DNA of 64,000 nt. It comes from Paenibacillus oryzisoli. GTDB taxonomy: Bacteria; Bacillota; Bacilli; Paenibacillales; NBRC-103111. The notes below the pieces were generated by a model. It had not been told where the DNA came from. It searched no databases and was given only the letters and a program-made list of their open reading frames with translations. The stretch covers positions 1-64,000 of the forward strand of contig NZ_LYPB01000045.1 of NCBI RefSeq assembly GCF_001653565.1. Direction: 5' to 3'. The stretch's first letter is position 1; each line of letters starts with the position of its first letter. Positions 33,781-42,887 of the stretch are shown here, in pieces. The translations under genes were made by a program, and so were the position numbers.

Positions 33781-34620
33781 TTATTTCACAGCTCCAGCTG
33801 TAATCCCGCTTGCAATCTGGCGTTGATATATCATATATACGATCAATGTCGGCAATGTCGTGATCAGCAATCCTGCGAATAATGGACCCCATTCTACCCG
33901 ATATTGCATCTCTGCCTGCATAACAGCGAGACCAATTGGAAGCGTGTACTTCGTCGGCTCATTCGTAAGAACGACCCCAAGGAAGTATTCATTCCAGTTA
34001 TTCAACATGTTCGTAATCATAACCGTAATCAGACCTGGCTGTGACAATGGTAACATAACGCGGAAGAACGTGCCATAGTGAGAAGTTCCATCAATAATTG
34101 CAGCTTCTTCAATTTCTTTGGGCAGTGATTTGTAGAACCCAACGAGCAAGAAGATCCCGAATGGCAAGTTGAGTGCCGCATAGACGAGGATAAGCCCCAG
34201 CCAAGTATTAATGAGGTGCAAATCATTCAATAGAAAGAACAAAGGAATCAATGCAAGTGCGAACGGAATCATCATCGAGGAGATGTATATCGTAAAGAGA
34301 ATTTTATTCCCTTTAAAATCATATCTCGCCAGAATATATGCCGTCATTGCTGCTAAGATCATACCCAGTAGCGTACTTCCTACCGTCACCACGATAGAGT
34401 TGAGGAAGTAGGTGCTGAAGTTGTATTTACTCCACACATACGAGAAGTTTGACCATAGCAATGGGAATTTAGGCAATGCCCATGGAGCATTTAAGAAAAA
34501 TTGTTCATTATTTTTGAGCGCATCGAGCAACGTCCATACCAATGGATAGAGCACCGCAACACTCCATATGATTAGAATGATCCACACTAACATTTTCGCT
34601 AATGGATTTTTGACAGTCAT
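33781..34620 (-). CDS. Carbohydrate ABC transporter permease (MalG-like, CUT1)
   Basis: A 279-residue inner-membrane permease with six predicted TM segments. It carries the binding-protein-dependent EAA motif EEAAIIDGTSHYGTFFRVMLPLSQPGL in the last cytoplasmic loop, which contacts the ATPase. It pairs with the upstream MalF-like permease and the solute-binding protein. No ATPase gene is present in the cluster, so a shared MsmX/MsmK-type ATPase probably powers it, as is usual for CUT1 importers in Bacillota. GGAGGG precedes the ATG. Confidence 0.93.
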   Translation of the reverse strand: MTVKNPLAKMLVWIILIIWSVAVLYPLVWTLLDALKNNEQFFLNAPWALPKFPLLWSNFSYVWSKYNFSTYFLNSIVVTVGSTLLGMILAAMTAYILARYDFKGNKILFTIYISSMMIPFALALIPLFFLLNDLHLINTWLGLILVYAALNLPFGIFLLVGFYKSLPKEIEEAAIIDGTSHYGTFFRVMLPLSQPGLITVMITNMLNNWNEYFLGVVLTNEPTKYTLPIGLAVMQAEMQYRVEWGPLFAGLLITTLPTLIVYMIYQRQIASGITAGAVK

Positions 34621-34659
34621 AACATGGTTCCCTCCTTCAGTATCTTGGTCTATGATGAC

Positions 34660-35565
34660 TTAGTGCATTTCGATGGTTTCTTGGCGCATGATACGTTGCA
34701 AGATCAGTGTCGTAATGAGTGACACGATAAGAATCATGACACCAATGGCCGCTCCATAACCGAAATGATACTGTTGAAAAGCCATCCGATACAGATAAGA
34801 ACCCATAACTTGCGTTGTATTATCTGGTTGTCCCCCGTTGGTCATTAATTGAACAATAACGAAGGAACCGTTAAGCGTTGTAATTACAATATTAACGATG
34901 GAAACCTTAATCTGCTCCCAGATGAGCGGCATGGTAATATGGCGGAATTGCGCCCCTTGACCAGCTCCGTCTATATTAGCTGCCTCATAATAAGAAGCAG
35001 GAATATTCACGATTGCAGCAATCATTAGGATCATATAGAAGCCGATGCCCGCCCATATGGTAGGTGGCAGAAGCATCCAGATCGTATGCTGAGGAAATCC
35101 CAGCCAAGTAATATCTACCTTTTTCTCTGTAAAAAGTGACAAGAAAGCATTCAAGAATCCGATTTGCGGATTGTAAATGAAATTCCAAAGTACGCCGATA
35201 ACAACGACTGAAATGACATTCGGGATAAAGAAGATCGCTCGGAAGAAACTGGAACCCTTCAGGTTAAATCTTGTTAACGCCACGGCGAAGAACGTCGCCA
35301 GAATCATAATTCCAATGACTTTACCGACAACTAGAAAATAGTCATTCCCAATGGCTCTAAGTACAATCGGATCTTTAAATAGTTCAACGAAGTTGTCAAA
35401 ACCAATAAACTCGCTATTTTCAGACATCCCTGACCAATCATAGAAAGACTTCTGTAAGGCTTGTATAACGGGATAAATCGTAAATACGCAGAAGAAAAGA
35501 AAAGTCGGAATGATGAATGAAGCGATGAACAAATTCCGTTTCATTTTTTTCGAGTTGGTCTTCAT
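34660..35565 (-). CDS. Carbohydrate ABC transporter permease (MalF-like, CUT1)
   Basis: A 301-residue permease with an N-terminal TM (FIASFIIPTFLFFCVFTIYP), five further TM segments and the EAA loop YYEAANIDGAGQGAQFRHITMPLIWEQ. It forms a heterodimer with the adjacent MalG-like subunit. The gene follows the binding-protein gene by 88 bases that contain a stable hairpin (35595-35646), a usual device to make more binding protein than permease. Confidence 0.93.
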   Translation of the reverse strand: MKTNSKKMKRNLFIASFIIPTFLFFCVFTIYPVIQALQKSFYDWSGMSENSEFIGFDNFVELFKDPIVLRAIGNDYFLVVGKVIGIMILATFFAVALTRFNLKGSSFFRAIFFIPNVISVVVIGVLWNFIYNPQIGFLNAFLSLFTEKKVDITWLGFPQHTIWMLLPPTIWAGIGFYMILMIAAIVNIPASYYEAANIDGAGQGAQFRHITMPLIWEQIKVSIVNIVITTLNGSFVIVQLMTNGGQPDNTTQVMGSYLYRMAFQQYHFGYGAAIGVMILIVSLITTLILQRIMRQETIEMH

Positions 35566-35594
35566 TCTATCGTCACCGTCCTATCATTAAAATG

Positions 35595-35646
35595 GCGGAG
35601 AACGCCATAGGCAGCTTAGCCCTTGAAGTTCTCCGCACTGCTTCAT
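35595..35646 (-). terminator. Intra-operon hairpin after the binding-protein gene
   Basis: GCGGAGAAC pairs with GTTCTCCGC, with a small inner GGC/GCC helix; CATTTTAATG follows on the minus strand. The imperfect T-run suggests partial termination or 3'-end protection, raising binding-protein yield over permeases. Confidence 0.65.
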
Positions 35647-35653
35647 TCAGTTC

Positions 35654-37009
35654 CTATTTCTTTTGTTTGGCTACAACATCAGATACACGAGTTACCCATT
35701 GTTCAGGTGTAATTGTGCCGATTGTCAGAGCAACTGTTGCATCTTGCATCGCCTTGTCTACGTCAGCAGCGAAAGAAACGGTTGGTACAACGATAGTGTC
35801 AGGGGAAGACAAGAACTTCGCAGCATCCTTTACGAAGTTAGGAGCTTTGGAAGATGAGATGTCACCCTTAACATTGGAAGGAGCACCACTTAGCTCAGCC
35901 CATTGAGAAGCTTGTGTCTTAGAGAACACGAATTGCATAAATGCTTTTGCTGCTTCTTTATTTTTCGCTTTTTTCGCAATTCCGAAAGTAGAAGTGGACG
36001 TGTTAGCTACAACTTTTCCACCTTTGTCTTGTGTGATGGATGGAATGAAGCCGAAGTCGAAACCACCAGGAACGTCTTTCGCCATTTCGTTAGGCAACCA
36101 TAGACCGTTCGGGATAAAGGCATCTTTGTGTTGAAGGAACAAGGATTGGGAATCCGTGTGGTTGATTTGTACGGATGCTTTGTCGATGTAGCCTTTGTCA
36201 CGCATTTGAACGATTTTGTTCAGACCTTTGATGATTGCTGGGTTTTTCCAAGCTTCAAGATTGTTTGTGGACATATCTTGCAGCAATTTGTAATCATTGT
36301 TGTTTGCAGATACGATCGCTGGAAGCAATACGCCGCCGTTGATGTAGTACGGATATTTGCCAGTGTGAATGAATGGATTAATGCCAGCGCCTTTAATTTT
36401 CTCACTTACAGCCAAGAACTCTTCGAAGTCTTTCGGCTCAGCCCAACCTTTGTCTTTGAAAAGAGCTTTGTCATAGAAAATCCCCCATGAGCTCATTACG
36501 AAAGGAATATTGTACGTTTTGCCGTCAAATTGTTGTGGCTTCTGTGCAAGCAAATCAATGATTTTCTCGCCATCCACGTTTTTAGCGTCTTTGATCCAGT
36601 CCGTCAAGTCTTCGAGTTGTCCGTCTGTCACCATTTGACGATCGAACAATTCAGGTCCATCGATGTATACGAAATCAGGTGGGTTACCAGCGATCCAACG
36701 GGGTTTCATTTGCTCGTTGATTTTTGGTCCCGCACTTTCCTTAATTTTCAAATCAGGGTTTTTCGCTTGGAAATCAGCAATAACTTTTTTCCACCATTTG
36801 TCGCCGTAGCCGCCAACAAAGTATTGGATTTCGAAATCACCAGTAAGTTTAGTTGAACCTGCTGCAGTAGGTGCCGCGGAAGCTGCCGTTGTCGGAGCAA
36901 CAGATGCTGCTGGTTTTGTAGTTTCTGCTGGCGTGGATTTACCGCAACCTGCAGCTACGAGTGCCATTGACGTTGCCAAACCAATTGTTGACCATTTTTT
37001 CATGTTCAT
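35654..37009 (-). CDS. Extracellular sugar-binding lipoprotein of an ABC importer
   Basis: A 451-residue family 1 solute-binding protein. The signal peptide ends in the lipobox MALVAAGC (Cys near 22), followed by a Thr/Ala/Pro-rich linker to about 50. The mature domain has the typical IQYFVGGYGDKWWKKVIADFQAKNPDLKIK start, a hinge-region PPDFVYIDGPE and a NTSTSTFGIAKKAKNKEAAKAFMQFVFS segment near the C-terminus. The sugar bound is unknown. It is the first gene of the importer operon and is preceded by a hairpin leader about 125 bases upstream. Confidence 0.93.
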   Translation of the reverse strand: MNMKKWSTIGLATSMALVAAGCGKSTPAETTKPAASVAPTTAASAAPTAAGSTKLTGDFEIQYFVGGYGDKWWKKVIADFQAKNPDLKIKESAGPKINEQMKPRWIAGNPPDFVYIDGPELFDRQMVTDGQLEDLTDWIKDAKNVDGEKIIDLLAQKPQQFDGKTYNIPFVMSSWGIFYDKALFKDKGWAEPKDFEEFLAVSEKIKGAGINPFIHTGKYPYYINGGVLLPAIVSANNNDYKLLQDMSTNNLEAWKNPAIIKGLNKIVQMRDKGYIDKASVQINHTDSQSLFLQHKDAFIPNGLWLPNEMAKDVPGGFDFGFIPSITQDKGGKVVANTSTSTFGIAKKAKNKEAAKAFMQFVFSKTQASQWAELSGAPSNVKGDISSSKAPNFVKDAAKFLSSPDTIVVPTVSFAADVDKAMQDATVALTIGTITPEQWVTRVSDVVAKQKK

Positions 37010-37133
37010 GTGATCATCTTCTCCCTTTTTTAATTCATCTACTTATTTATTGGTGAAGCGTGTACCCGGGTAGTTTAACTCTTGTTCGTTTGCGCGATCA
37101 ACCCCTTTCATGCTTGGAAATTGGCAAAAGAAA

Positions 37134-37186
37134 AAGGGCATAGTTATAGAAGAAAACTTGCATTCCTTCTAATAACTAATGCCCTT
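37134..37186 (-). terminator. Leader hairpin with T-run at the start of the sugar ABC operon
   Basis: AAGGGCAT..ATGCCCTT, AGTTAT/ATAACT and AGAAG/CTTCT form a long stem. On the minus strand it is followed by TTTTTC and TTTTG. It begins about 7 bases after the predicted transcription start and ends over 110 bases before the binding-protein gene. It is therefore a leader attenuator, or the terminator of a very short RNA. Confidence 0.65.
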
Positions 37187-37199
37187 GCGGTAACATGTT

Positions 37200-37228
37200 A
37201 TTAAAACTGACATATTCAATTAGTTCAA
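37200..37228 (-). promoter_or_regulatory. Candidate promoter of the sugar ABC operon
   Basis: On the minus strand TTGAAC and TTTAAT are separated by exactly 17 bases. The start would fall near 37193, directly before the leader hairpin. Confidence 0.5.
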
Positions 37229-37374
37229 GCGTTCTATGTGACTAAATCTTACAATAAAATGACATGAACGTCAATACTCTTTTTGAGACCACTCATAATT
37301 CTTATTCATTGTATGCGCATTCTTATGATATGATAGAATCATCTCGTTTAATCCTAATGGAAAAGGTGATTCTT

Positions 37375-37509
37375 ATGGCCAAACGCAAACCAGTGACCGC
37401 TTCGCGCAGACAGAAAAACGAAATTAATTTGAAAGCGATTTACTGGACAGGATCGGTTTTCTTAGTAGTTATCATACTTATGACTTTACTGCTCATTTTG
37501 AACAAATGA
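37375..37509 (+). CDS. Small single-pass membrane protein
   Basis: A 44-residue protein with a basic cytoplasmic start (MAKRKPVTASRRQKNE) and one C-terminal membrane segment (WTGSVFLVVIILMTLLLIL). I chose 37375 because AAGGTG precedes it at normal spacing. The frame is open upstream to 37264, but that part includes the likely promoter (TATGAT). Function unknown. It is divergent from the sugar ABC operon and has no partner gene downstream. Confidence 0.65.
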   Translation: MAKRKPVTASRRQKNEINLKAIYWTGSVFLVVIILMTLLLILNK

Positions 37510-37620
37510 TTCATTTAAAGTGATTGAAAACTTCACATTTCGAATTGTAATCGCTTTCTATATGATTGTCAAGGAAAAACTTGCAGCAATTACATATGTC
37601 AAATTATTATCCCTTAAACC

Positions 37621-37660
37621 AAAAAAGGAGAGGCAAGCATACACTTGCACCTCCTTTTTT
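37621..37660. terminator. Bidirectional terminator
   Basis: AAAAAAGGAG and CTCCTTTTTT close a stem with GGCAAG/CTTGCA inside and a 6-base loop. It ends the L,D-transpeptidase gene. Confidence 0.88.
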
Positions 37661-39199
37661 TCAATCCAGCCATTTATATTTCTTATTCGGATTGTTATCC
37701 TTCGTCTCCAGAGGCAAACCGATTGCTTGTTGAGGTATTCCACCACCAGCACCCATACCTTCACCCGTTACAGAGGGAGGTAACACTCCTTTCCCAATTG
37801 TCACTTTCGTTTGCCCGGGAACCATGTTATATAACTCTTCCACATCCTTCTGCAACATACGAACACATCCATGCGACTCGTCCTTGCCTACGCTCGAAGG
37901 CTTATTCGTCCCATGTATGGCATAGAGTGTATCTGACAATGTCATTCCGCGGCTGCCGAACTCCCCATTCGATCTACCATTCGGATTCCGCACTTTTTCA
38001 CTGATTATAAAATCCCCTTCCGGTGTTTTATTCCCACCAAGACCTACCGGATATCGCCTCAGAATGAAATCTCCACTCACAACCGCCAACTGATGCTGTT
38101 CGGTATCAATAACAATCCTAAGCGGCTCTTTAAACGGATCTGGCGAGGCATTAGACTGAGAGCTGCTTGCTGCAAGCACCTTCTCTTCGTTCAATTGCTG
38201 AGTGTGTTCAGCAGTGGTCCCTCCCGTTACATTCGGCACCTTCGGTGCTTTTCCACTTGAAAGTTCAGCCACCTTTTGCAACGCAGCAGGGAATGCCTCT
38301 TTCATTTGTGGCGTAAGCCCTGGCAACAGATTATCTGGATATGGCATCGTCAATTGCTGGGGAATATCCGGTAAACCACCAGTTTTGCTTTGGTATGCCT
38401 GTATTGCACTTTGCAAAATAATCGCTTCTTCGCGATCATGCATCCAAGCTTGAATGATAGGCACTAGCTTTGAGCTATCTACCACCTCACAAGCGCATAT
38501 TTGTGCCTGATAATACTTTAATACAGCTTGATTCCCCACTGTCCCTGTATGCTCAACGCTAAGCAAGGGACTGACGGATCGATACCATTCTTTCCATTGG
38601 CCATCTTTACTAGGGGGGGCATCCATAATCACAGATTCCCCTGTCCTTCTAACAGGAGGTTGTAGGATTTGTTGCAGCTTTTTCCCCCAATCCCCATCAG
38701 AGAAATACAATTTTAATCCGGGATTATCCACCTGAATCTCTGTATGCGTCCCAACCGCACCTCCAGCTACTGGTTGCTCCGCTGAATCGAACATACGTTC
38801 CAACCCATCTGATTTAGCAAGATCCATCCCAGCAGGAAGCAACAGTAGAATGAACATCATTAGATATGGTAGCCATTTCCGCCTTCTACGTGATTGGGAT
38901 TGGCGAGCTTCGACCGCTGCTGCTTCTTTTAACAACTTCGGATTCGTCAAGTTAAGAGGCAAAGGCTCTTCCAATACTATTTTTTGTTGCTCAAATGCTT
39001 CATATATTTCCCCGGCCTGTGCAAAACAGTACGCCGCCTTACCCGCTTTCCCCTGAGCCGTGTACTCTCTGCCTAGTAAATACCACGCCATTTTGTGATC
39101 GGGATGCTCTTTAACATATTTCTTGAGATACAGAGGATCCTCGATCGGATTATGTTGGAAGAATTTTGTCACCTGATCCCTTTGATTATTCGATTTCAA
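37661..39199 (-). CDS. L,D-transpeptidase (YkuD) with TPR-like N-terminus and one TM
   Basis: A 512-residue protein. Residues 15-65 look like a TPR-type helix pair (AWYLLGREYTAQGKAGKAAYCFAQAGEIYEAF). A membrane segment at about 110-130 (WLPYLMMFILLLLPAG) places the rest outside. A long linker follows. The catalytic YkuD domain lies at about 355-480, with YAIHGTNKPSSVG and the active-site SHGCVRMLQ. It probably cross-links or remodels peptidoglycan, or anchors wall polymers. The start is TTG after GGGGGA. The cytosolic TPR in front of a wall enzyme is unusual and may receive an internal signal (inference). Confidence 0.9.
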   Translation of the reverse strand: MKSNNQRDQVTKFFQHNPIEDPLYLKKYVKEHPDHKMAWYLLGREYTAQGKAGKAAYCFAQAGEIYEAFEQQKIVLEEPLPLNLTNPKLLKEAAAVEARQSQSRRRRKWLPYLMMFILLLLPAGMDLAKSDGLERMFDSAEQPVAGGAVGTHTEIQVDNPGLKLYFSDGDWGKKLQQILQPPVRRTGESVIMDAPPSKDGQWKEWYRSVSPLLSVEHTGTVGNQAVLKYYQAQICACEVVDSSKLVPIIQAWMHDREEAIILQSAIQAYQSKTGGLPDIPQQLTMPYPDNLLPGLTPQMKEAFPAALQKVAELSSGKAPKVPNVTGGTTAEHTQQLNEEKVLAASSSQSNASPDPFKEPLRIVIDTEQHQLAVVSGDFILRRYPVGLGGNKTPEGDFIISEKVRNPNGRSNGEFGSRGMTLSDTLYAIHGTNKPSSVGKDESHGCVRMLQKDVEELYNMVPGQTKVTIGKGVLPPSVTGEGMGAGGGIPQQAIGLPLETKDNNPNKKYKWLD

Positions 39200-39274
39200 G
39201 CTCTCAGTCCCCCAGTCCGATTTCCACTATTCTCCGTTTTTATCGGCAATCGAGGCACAAAGTTGAAGTCCCAA

Positions 39275-39313
39275 TAAAAAAAGACTTGGTCAGGGAACAC
39301 CCCTGCCAAGCCT
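39275..39313 (-). terminator. Terminator of the cyclase-FecR-NHL operon
   Basis: On the minus strand AGGCTTGGCAGGG pairs with CCCTGACCAAGTCT across a GTGTT loop, followed by TTTTTT. Confidence 0.87.
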
Positions 39314-39329
39314 CACTTTACTTATTTGT

Positions 39330-40940
39330 CTATTTCACGCGTAAAATTGCCGTTTGAACCTCTGCCTGCCACTGCACATCCAACCCAATCTGTTCAGCGA
39401 AGAAACGGACAGGCACGTAAGTACGATCTTGCTTCACATAAGGCGCTACATCTGTCTCCACTTTCAAATCTGGCAGGCCTGCTTGCATACGTGTGATCCC
39501 CGATTCACCAATGGTTAACTCTACCGTCAGGTCACCTTTGGAGAGCTGTACGACTGATTTACCAGCCCGTTCGACATAAGTCACTTTATAGCCAAAAGTT
39601 TCACTAATCGCACGTACCGGCACCATTGTACGCCCATCTTGAATTTCAGGTTGCGCATCGAAGGAAATAAGTTTGTTACCGCTGACTACCTTCACTTGTC
39701 CATCATTTGAAACCGTCTCAGGCAATTGATACGGTGTAATTTTGCGGATTTTGTTATTGGATGCATCAGCTACAACTAGATTACCTTGTGTTGACACCAG
39801 TACGTCTGACGAATTATAGAATGCTGCGGATTGCTCAACACCATCTGCCTCACCGGTTTGAGGCGTACCTGCTATCGTAGTTACTTGACCATTTAATAAA
39901 TAACGCACGGAATGATTCAGACTATCCGCGATGAGTAAGCCACCCTCCGAGGTCACTGTCAAACCTTTAGGGAAGTCGAACTTCGCTTTTAATGCTTCTC
40001 CATCCGCATAATCACCACCTGCATATAACTCGTTCTTCCCATAGATCGCAGAAGCACTAACAGTTGGTGTAGATCCAGCTACCGTCGATACTTTGCCAGC
40101 ATCCAAATCTATATAACGGATACGCTGATTTCCTGTATCACTGACGTATAGATTGCCTTTGCCATCCAGAGCTAGTCCGGAAGGTTCATTAAATGTCGCC
40201 GTAGAGAGGCTTCCATCGTGATATTCTCCAGCAAATGAAGCCTCACCTGGACGAACCTGGATAACCCGCGTAGTAGCCGCCGTAAGCGTTGTAACGCGAC
40301 CATCTCCTGCGATTTTACGAATAGTATGATTGAGCGAGTCAGCCACATAGAGAGTGCCATCAGCGCTAGCCGCAATATCACTTGGATGATTGAAAGTAGC
40401 TTCTGAACCGTTGCCGTCTTTGTTACCAGGAATCCCATTTCCTGCAACTGTAGAGACAATCCCATTTACGTCGATTTTGCGAATAGCATGATTGCCAGCA
40501 TCCGCCACGTAGACATTCCCTTTCGCATCCAGAGCTAGACCCATCGGCTCGTTAAAGAAAGCTTCAGACGCCTTCCCATCAAGGAGACCGCCGGTCGGGA
40601 AGCCTTGTGCATTTTTTACAACAGCAAGAGCAGGACCCGCAAAAGTGGTTACTTGACCATCTTTCAATTTGCGAATCACATGGTTGCGCGTATCCGCGAT
40701 GAGAATACTTCCGTCAGCGAGTTGAAGCACACTTCCCGGTGAACGGAAGGCTGCCTGCAAGGCAGCGCCATCTGTATCTTCGAATTCACCAATACCTGCA
40801 AGAGTCGAAACGTCGGATAGAATTTGCCCTGTGCCCGACTTCAAACCGTCCGCATCTAAGCCAGCAGCCAAAGCAGACGTGCCTCCGATTAATGTGGCTG
40901 CAATTACGCCTGAAAATAAGATATGTTTTAAGGGTTTCAT
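39330..40940 (-). CDS. Exported NHL-repeat protein with copper-amine-oxidase-like stalk domain
   Basis: A 536-residue secreted protein with a signal peptide (HILFSGVIAATLIGGTSALAAG). Residues 45-400 hold about six NHL beta-propeller repeats of the type FNEPMGLALDAKGNVYVADAGNHAIRKID alternating with VSTVAGNG. Residues 420-536 are the stalk domain common in Paenibacillus wall proteins (GRTMVPVRAISETFGYKV and DRTYVPVRFFAEQIGLDVQW). NHL propellers usually bind proteins or ligands. AAAGGAG precedes the ATG. It lies 45 bases after the FecR gene and is the last gene of the cyclase operon. Confidence 0.9.
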   Translation of the reverse strand: MKPLKHILFSGVIAATLIGGTSALAAGLDADGLKSGTGQILSDVSTLAGIGEFEDTDGAALQAAFRSPGSVLQLADGSILIADTRNHVIRKLKDGQVTTFAGPALAVVKNAQGFPTGGLLDGKASEAFFNEPMGLALDAKGNVYVADAGNHAIRKIDVNGIVSTVAGNGIPGNKDGNGSEATFNHPSDIAASADGTLYVADSLNHTIRKIAGDGRVTTLTAATTRVIQVRPGEASFAGEYHDGSLSTATFNEPSGLALDGKGNLYVSDTGNQRIRYIDLDAGKVSTVAGSTPTVSASAIYGKNELYAGGDYADGEALKAKFDFPKGLTVTSEGGLLIADSLNHSVRYLLNGQVTTIAGTPQTGEADGVEQSAAFYNSSDVLVSTQGNLVVADASNNKIRKITPYQLPETVSNDGQVKVVSGNKLISFDAQPEIQDGRTMVPVRAISETFGYKVTYVERAGKSVVQLSKGDLTVELTIGESGITRMQAGLPDLKVETDVAPYVKQDRTYVPVRFFAEQIGLDVQWQAEVQTAILRVK

Positions 40941-40985
40941 TGGAATCTCCTTTAATTCAACTGGTAAACTTAATGAGTTCGAATA

Positions 40986-42860
40986 CTACGCTGGTGGAAA
41001 ATCGATATTTGGCATAGGTGTCCCAGTGCCCACTGACTTCGATGGAATATTTGTTATTGGAACACTAATATTTTCGACTTCACCATTAGTCTGCTTGCGA
41101 ACAATTACAATTTTACCAACAGTTATCGTTGTTGCCCCATAAGTTTCCATTGGAATACTTACTAGCCTTTTCGTTCCTGTAACTGAGTTATTGGGCACAC
41201 TCCCAAAATTGGTCACTGCATATACAAGTTCGTTCTGTGGGCCTTGCGATTCATAGGCTCTGATATAATCAGCACTTGTAAGTGGATTAGTAAATATTGT
41301 TGAATTGGCAGTAAACGGTACCTCAGAATGATAATTATAATGAGCATTGAAACCATACAGTAAATGGATTTCTACTCCATAGATGCCCTTACCATAGCTA
41401 TCGATGAAATCAGTCATATTGATATTGAGATTAAAGCGTGTATATGAAGGACCTTCTACATTCGGATTTGGCTCAACGACTGTATCCACAACTTCCATAC
41501 TGACAACTGGTGTTGGTGCTGGTGCTGGCGTGCTGGTGTCTTCATCACCACCGTTATTGTTACCTGTACCTGGTTGCGTTGTAGTATCTTTCTTCGAATC
41601 AGCAGCGGCATTAAATTTATCTAACTCATCCTTAGTCATACCAGCTTTCAACTGCGCTGCCGCCTCAGCCTTTGCCTTCGCTTCTGCAGCTAGCTTCGCT
41701 TCAGCAATTTTCTTCTTCTCATCCTCTAGCTTTTTCAGAGCATCTGCAAGCTTCTGCTTAGCAGCAGCTTCTGCCTTTTCCTTCTCAAGCTTACTCTTTA
41801 ACTTTGCTTCCTCAAGCTTTTTAAGTTCTTCTTGCTTTTTCTTCTCTAATTCAGGATCAACACCTGCTGTTTTATCCAACGGCTTCACCTTAGATAGATC
41901 AAGCTTCTTATCAGTTGAATCGATTTTTTTATTGACCTCAGCAATAATTAAGTCAACCGTTTTTTGATCGAGCTTACTGCTCGCAATAGCTTGCTTAGCA
42001 ACGTTACCAATGAGATTATCTAAGTTTTGTTTTACTTTGTCGAGGTCAGACTGATTTGTAATACTCAAAGAATTTTTATCATTCGTAGACGTGCCATCTG
42101 TAATTTCTTTTTGCTTTTTCGCAATGAACTCATCGTTTTCTTTATCTATTTCTGCTTTATTAAGGATTAATTCTTTAATAATTTCTGGTGAAGCATTTTT
42201 AATGAAATCCTCTAGGTCGAAGAACTCCACTTTCAAGTCCAGATCATTGGTTTCTCCTCTAGAATCCAAAGAAATTTCTTGCGTTGGGTTCACGTAGGTA
42301 ATGGTTGTGGTTTGTGTCTCTTCAGAGCTGGACGTTACAGTGGAAGCAGATACTCTACCTGAGCCTACAGCCATTTTGGTTTTACCAGAAACAGGATCAA
42401 CGGAAACGAAGAATTGCGTTCCGCGTACACCCATTACCGCAGTTGGCGTTTCAACCTCAAACTCATCATCTGCACCAGCCAATGATTTAACTTTGACCCA
42501 CATGGAACCGGCCCAAACTTTCAGCTTGGACTTCTTATTCCCGTTAGCAGAATTGAGATCAGATACATTAAGTTCGGCGTTGTCACCTAATGTAACATCA
42601 GCATCGCCACTAGCTAAGTTAAGTGTTACCGAAGAGCCAGCCCCTGTATAAACGGTATCTCCTTGGTTTAAGCTCATATTTTCATAAGCGTCATACGTTT
42701 TCGAACCGCCGCCTTTTTTAATCGTGACGTCACCAGACAAAGCCGAAATAATGGCTACCCGGACCGTCTTTGCATCCACTGGTTTTACCAACAACACAGA
42801 AACTAAACTAAACACTAAGCTAAAACTTAATAACACTGATATAAATGATTTCTTGGTCAT
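40986..42860 (-). CDS. Exported FecR-domain protein with coiled coil and cohesin-like C-terminus
   Basis: A 624-residue protein with a signal peptide (SFISVLLSFSLVFSLVSVLLVKPVDA). A FecR domain lies at about 38-170 (GDVTIKKGGG, LNQGDTVYTGAGSSVTL, VETPTAVMGVRGTQFFVSV). Residues 215-410 are a long charged helical region with many Lys/Glu/Ala heptads, probably a coiled coil. A Thr/Pro/Asn linker follows. The last 150 residues (FIDSYGKGIYGVEIHLLYGF) look like a cohesin-type beta-sandwich, with low certainty. The start at 42860 uses GGAG at close spacing. It follows the CHASE2-cyclase gene by 27 bases, and the pair is probably functional: a wall sensor linked to a membrane cyclase. Confidence 0.85.
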   Translation of the reverse strand: MTKKSFISVLLSFSLVFSLVSVLLVKPVDAKTVRVAIISALSGDVTIKKGGGSKTYDAYENMSLNQGDTVYTGAGSSVTLNLASGDADVTLGDNAELNVSDLNSANGNKKSKLKVWAGSMWVKVKSLAGADDEFEVETPTAVMGVRGTQFFVSVDPVSGKTKMAVGSGRVSASTVTSSSEETQTTTITYVNPTQEISLDSRGETNDLDLKVEFFDLEDFIKNASPEIIKELILNKAEIDKENDEFIAKKQKEITDGTSTNDKNSLSITNQSDLDKVKQNLDNLIGNVAKQAIASSKLDQKTVDLIIAEVNKKIDSTDKKLDLSKVKPLDKTAGVDPELEKKKQEELKKLEEAKLKSKLEKEKAEAAAKQKLADALKKLEDEKKKIAEAKLAAEAKAKAEAAAQLKAGMTKDELDKFNAAADSKKDTTTQPGTGNNNGGDEDTSTPAPAPTPVVSMEVVDTVVEPNPNVEGPSYTRFNLNINMTDFIDSYGKGIYGVEIHLLYGFNAHYNYHSEVPFTANSTIFTNPLTSADYIRAYESQGPQNELVYAVTNFGSVPNNSVTGTKRLVSIPMETYGATTITVGKIVIVRKQTNGEVENISVPITNIPSKSVGTGTPMPNIDFPPA

Positions 42861-42887
42861 TCCCACTCCGCATGCCTCCCAGCAATT

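Noticed and set aside
41404-41967. 187-codon plus-strand ORF rich in Ser and Ala
   Set aside because: It is the antisense of the Lys/Glu/Ala-rich coiled coil of the FecR protein; composition is a mirror artefact.
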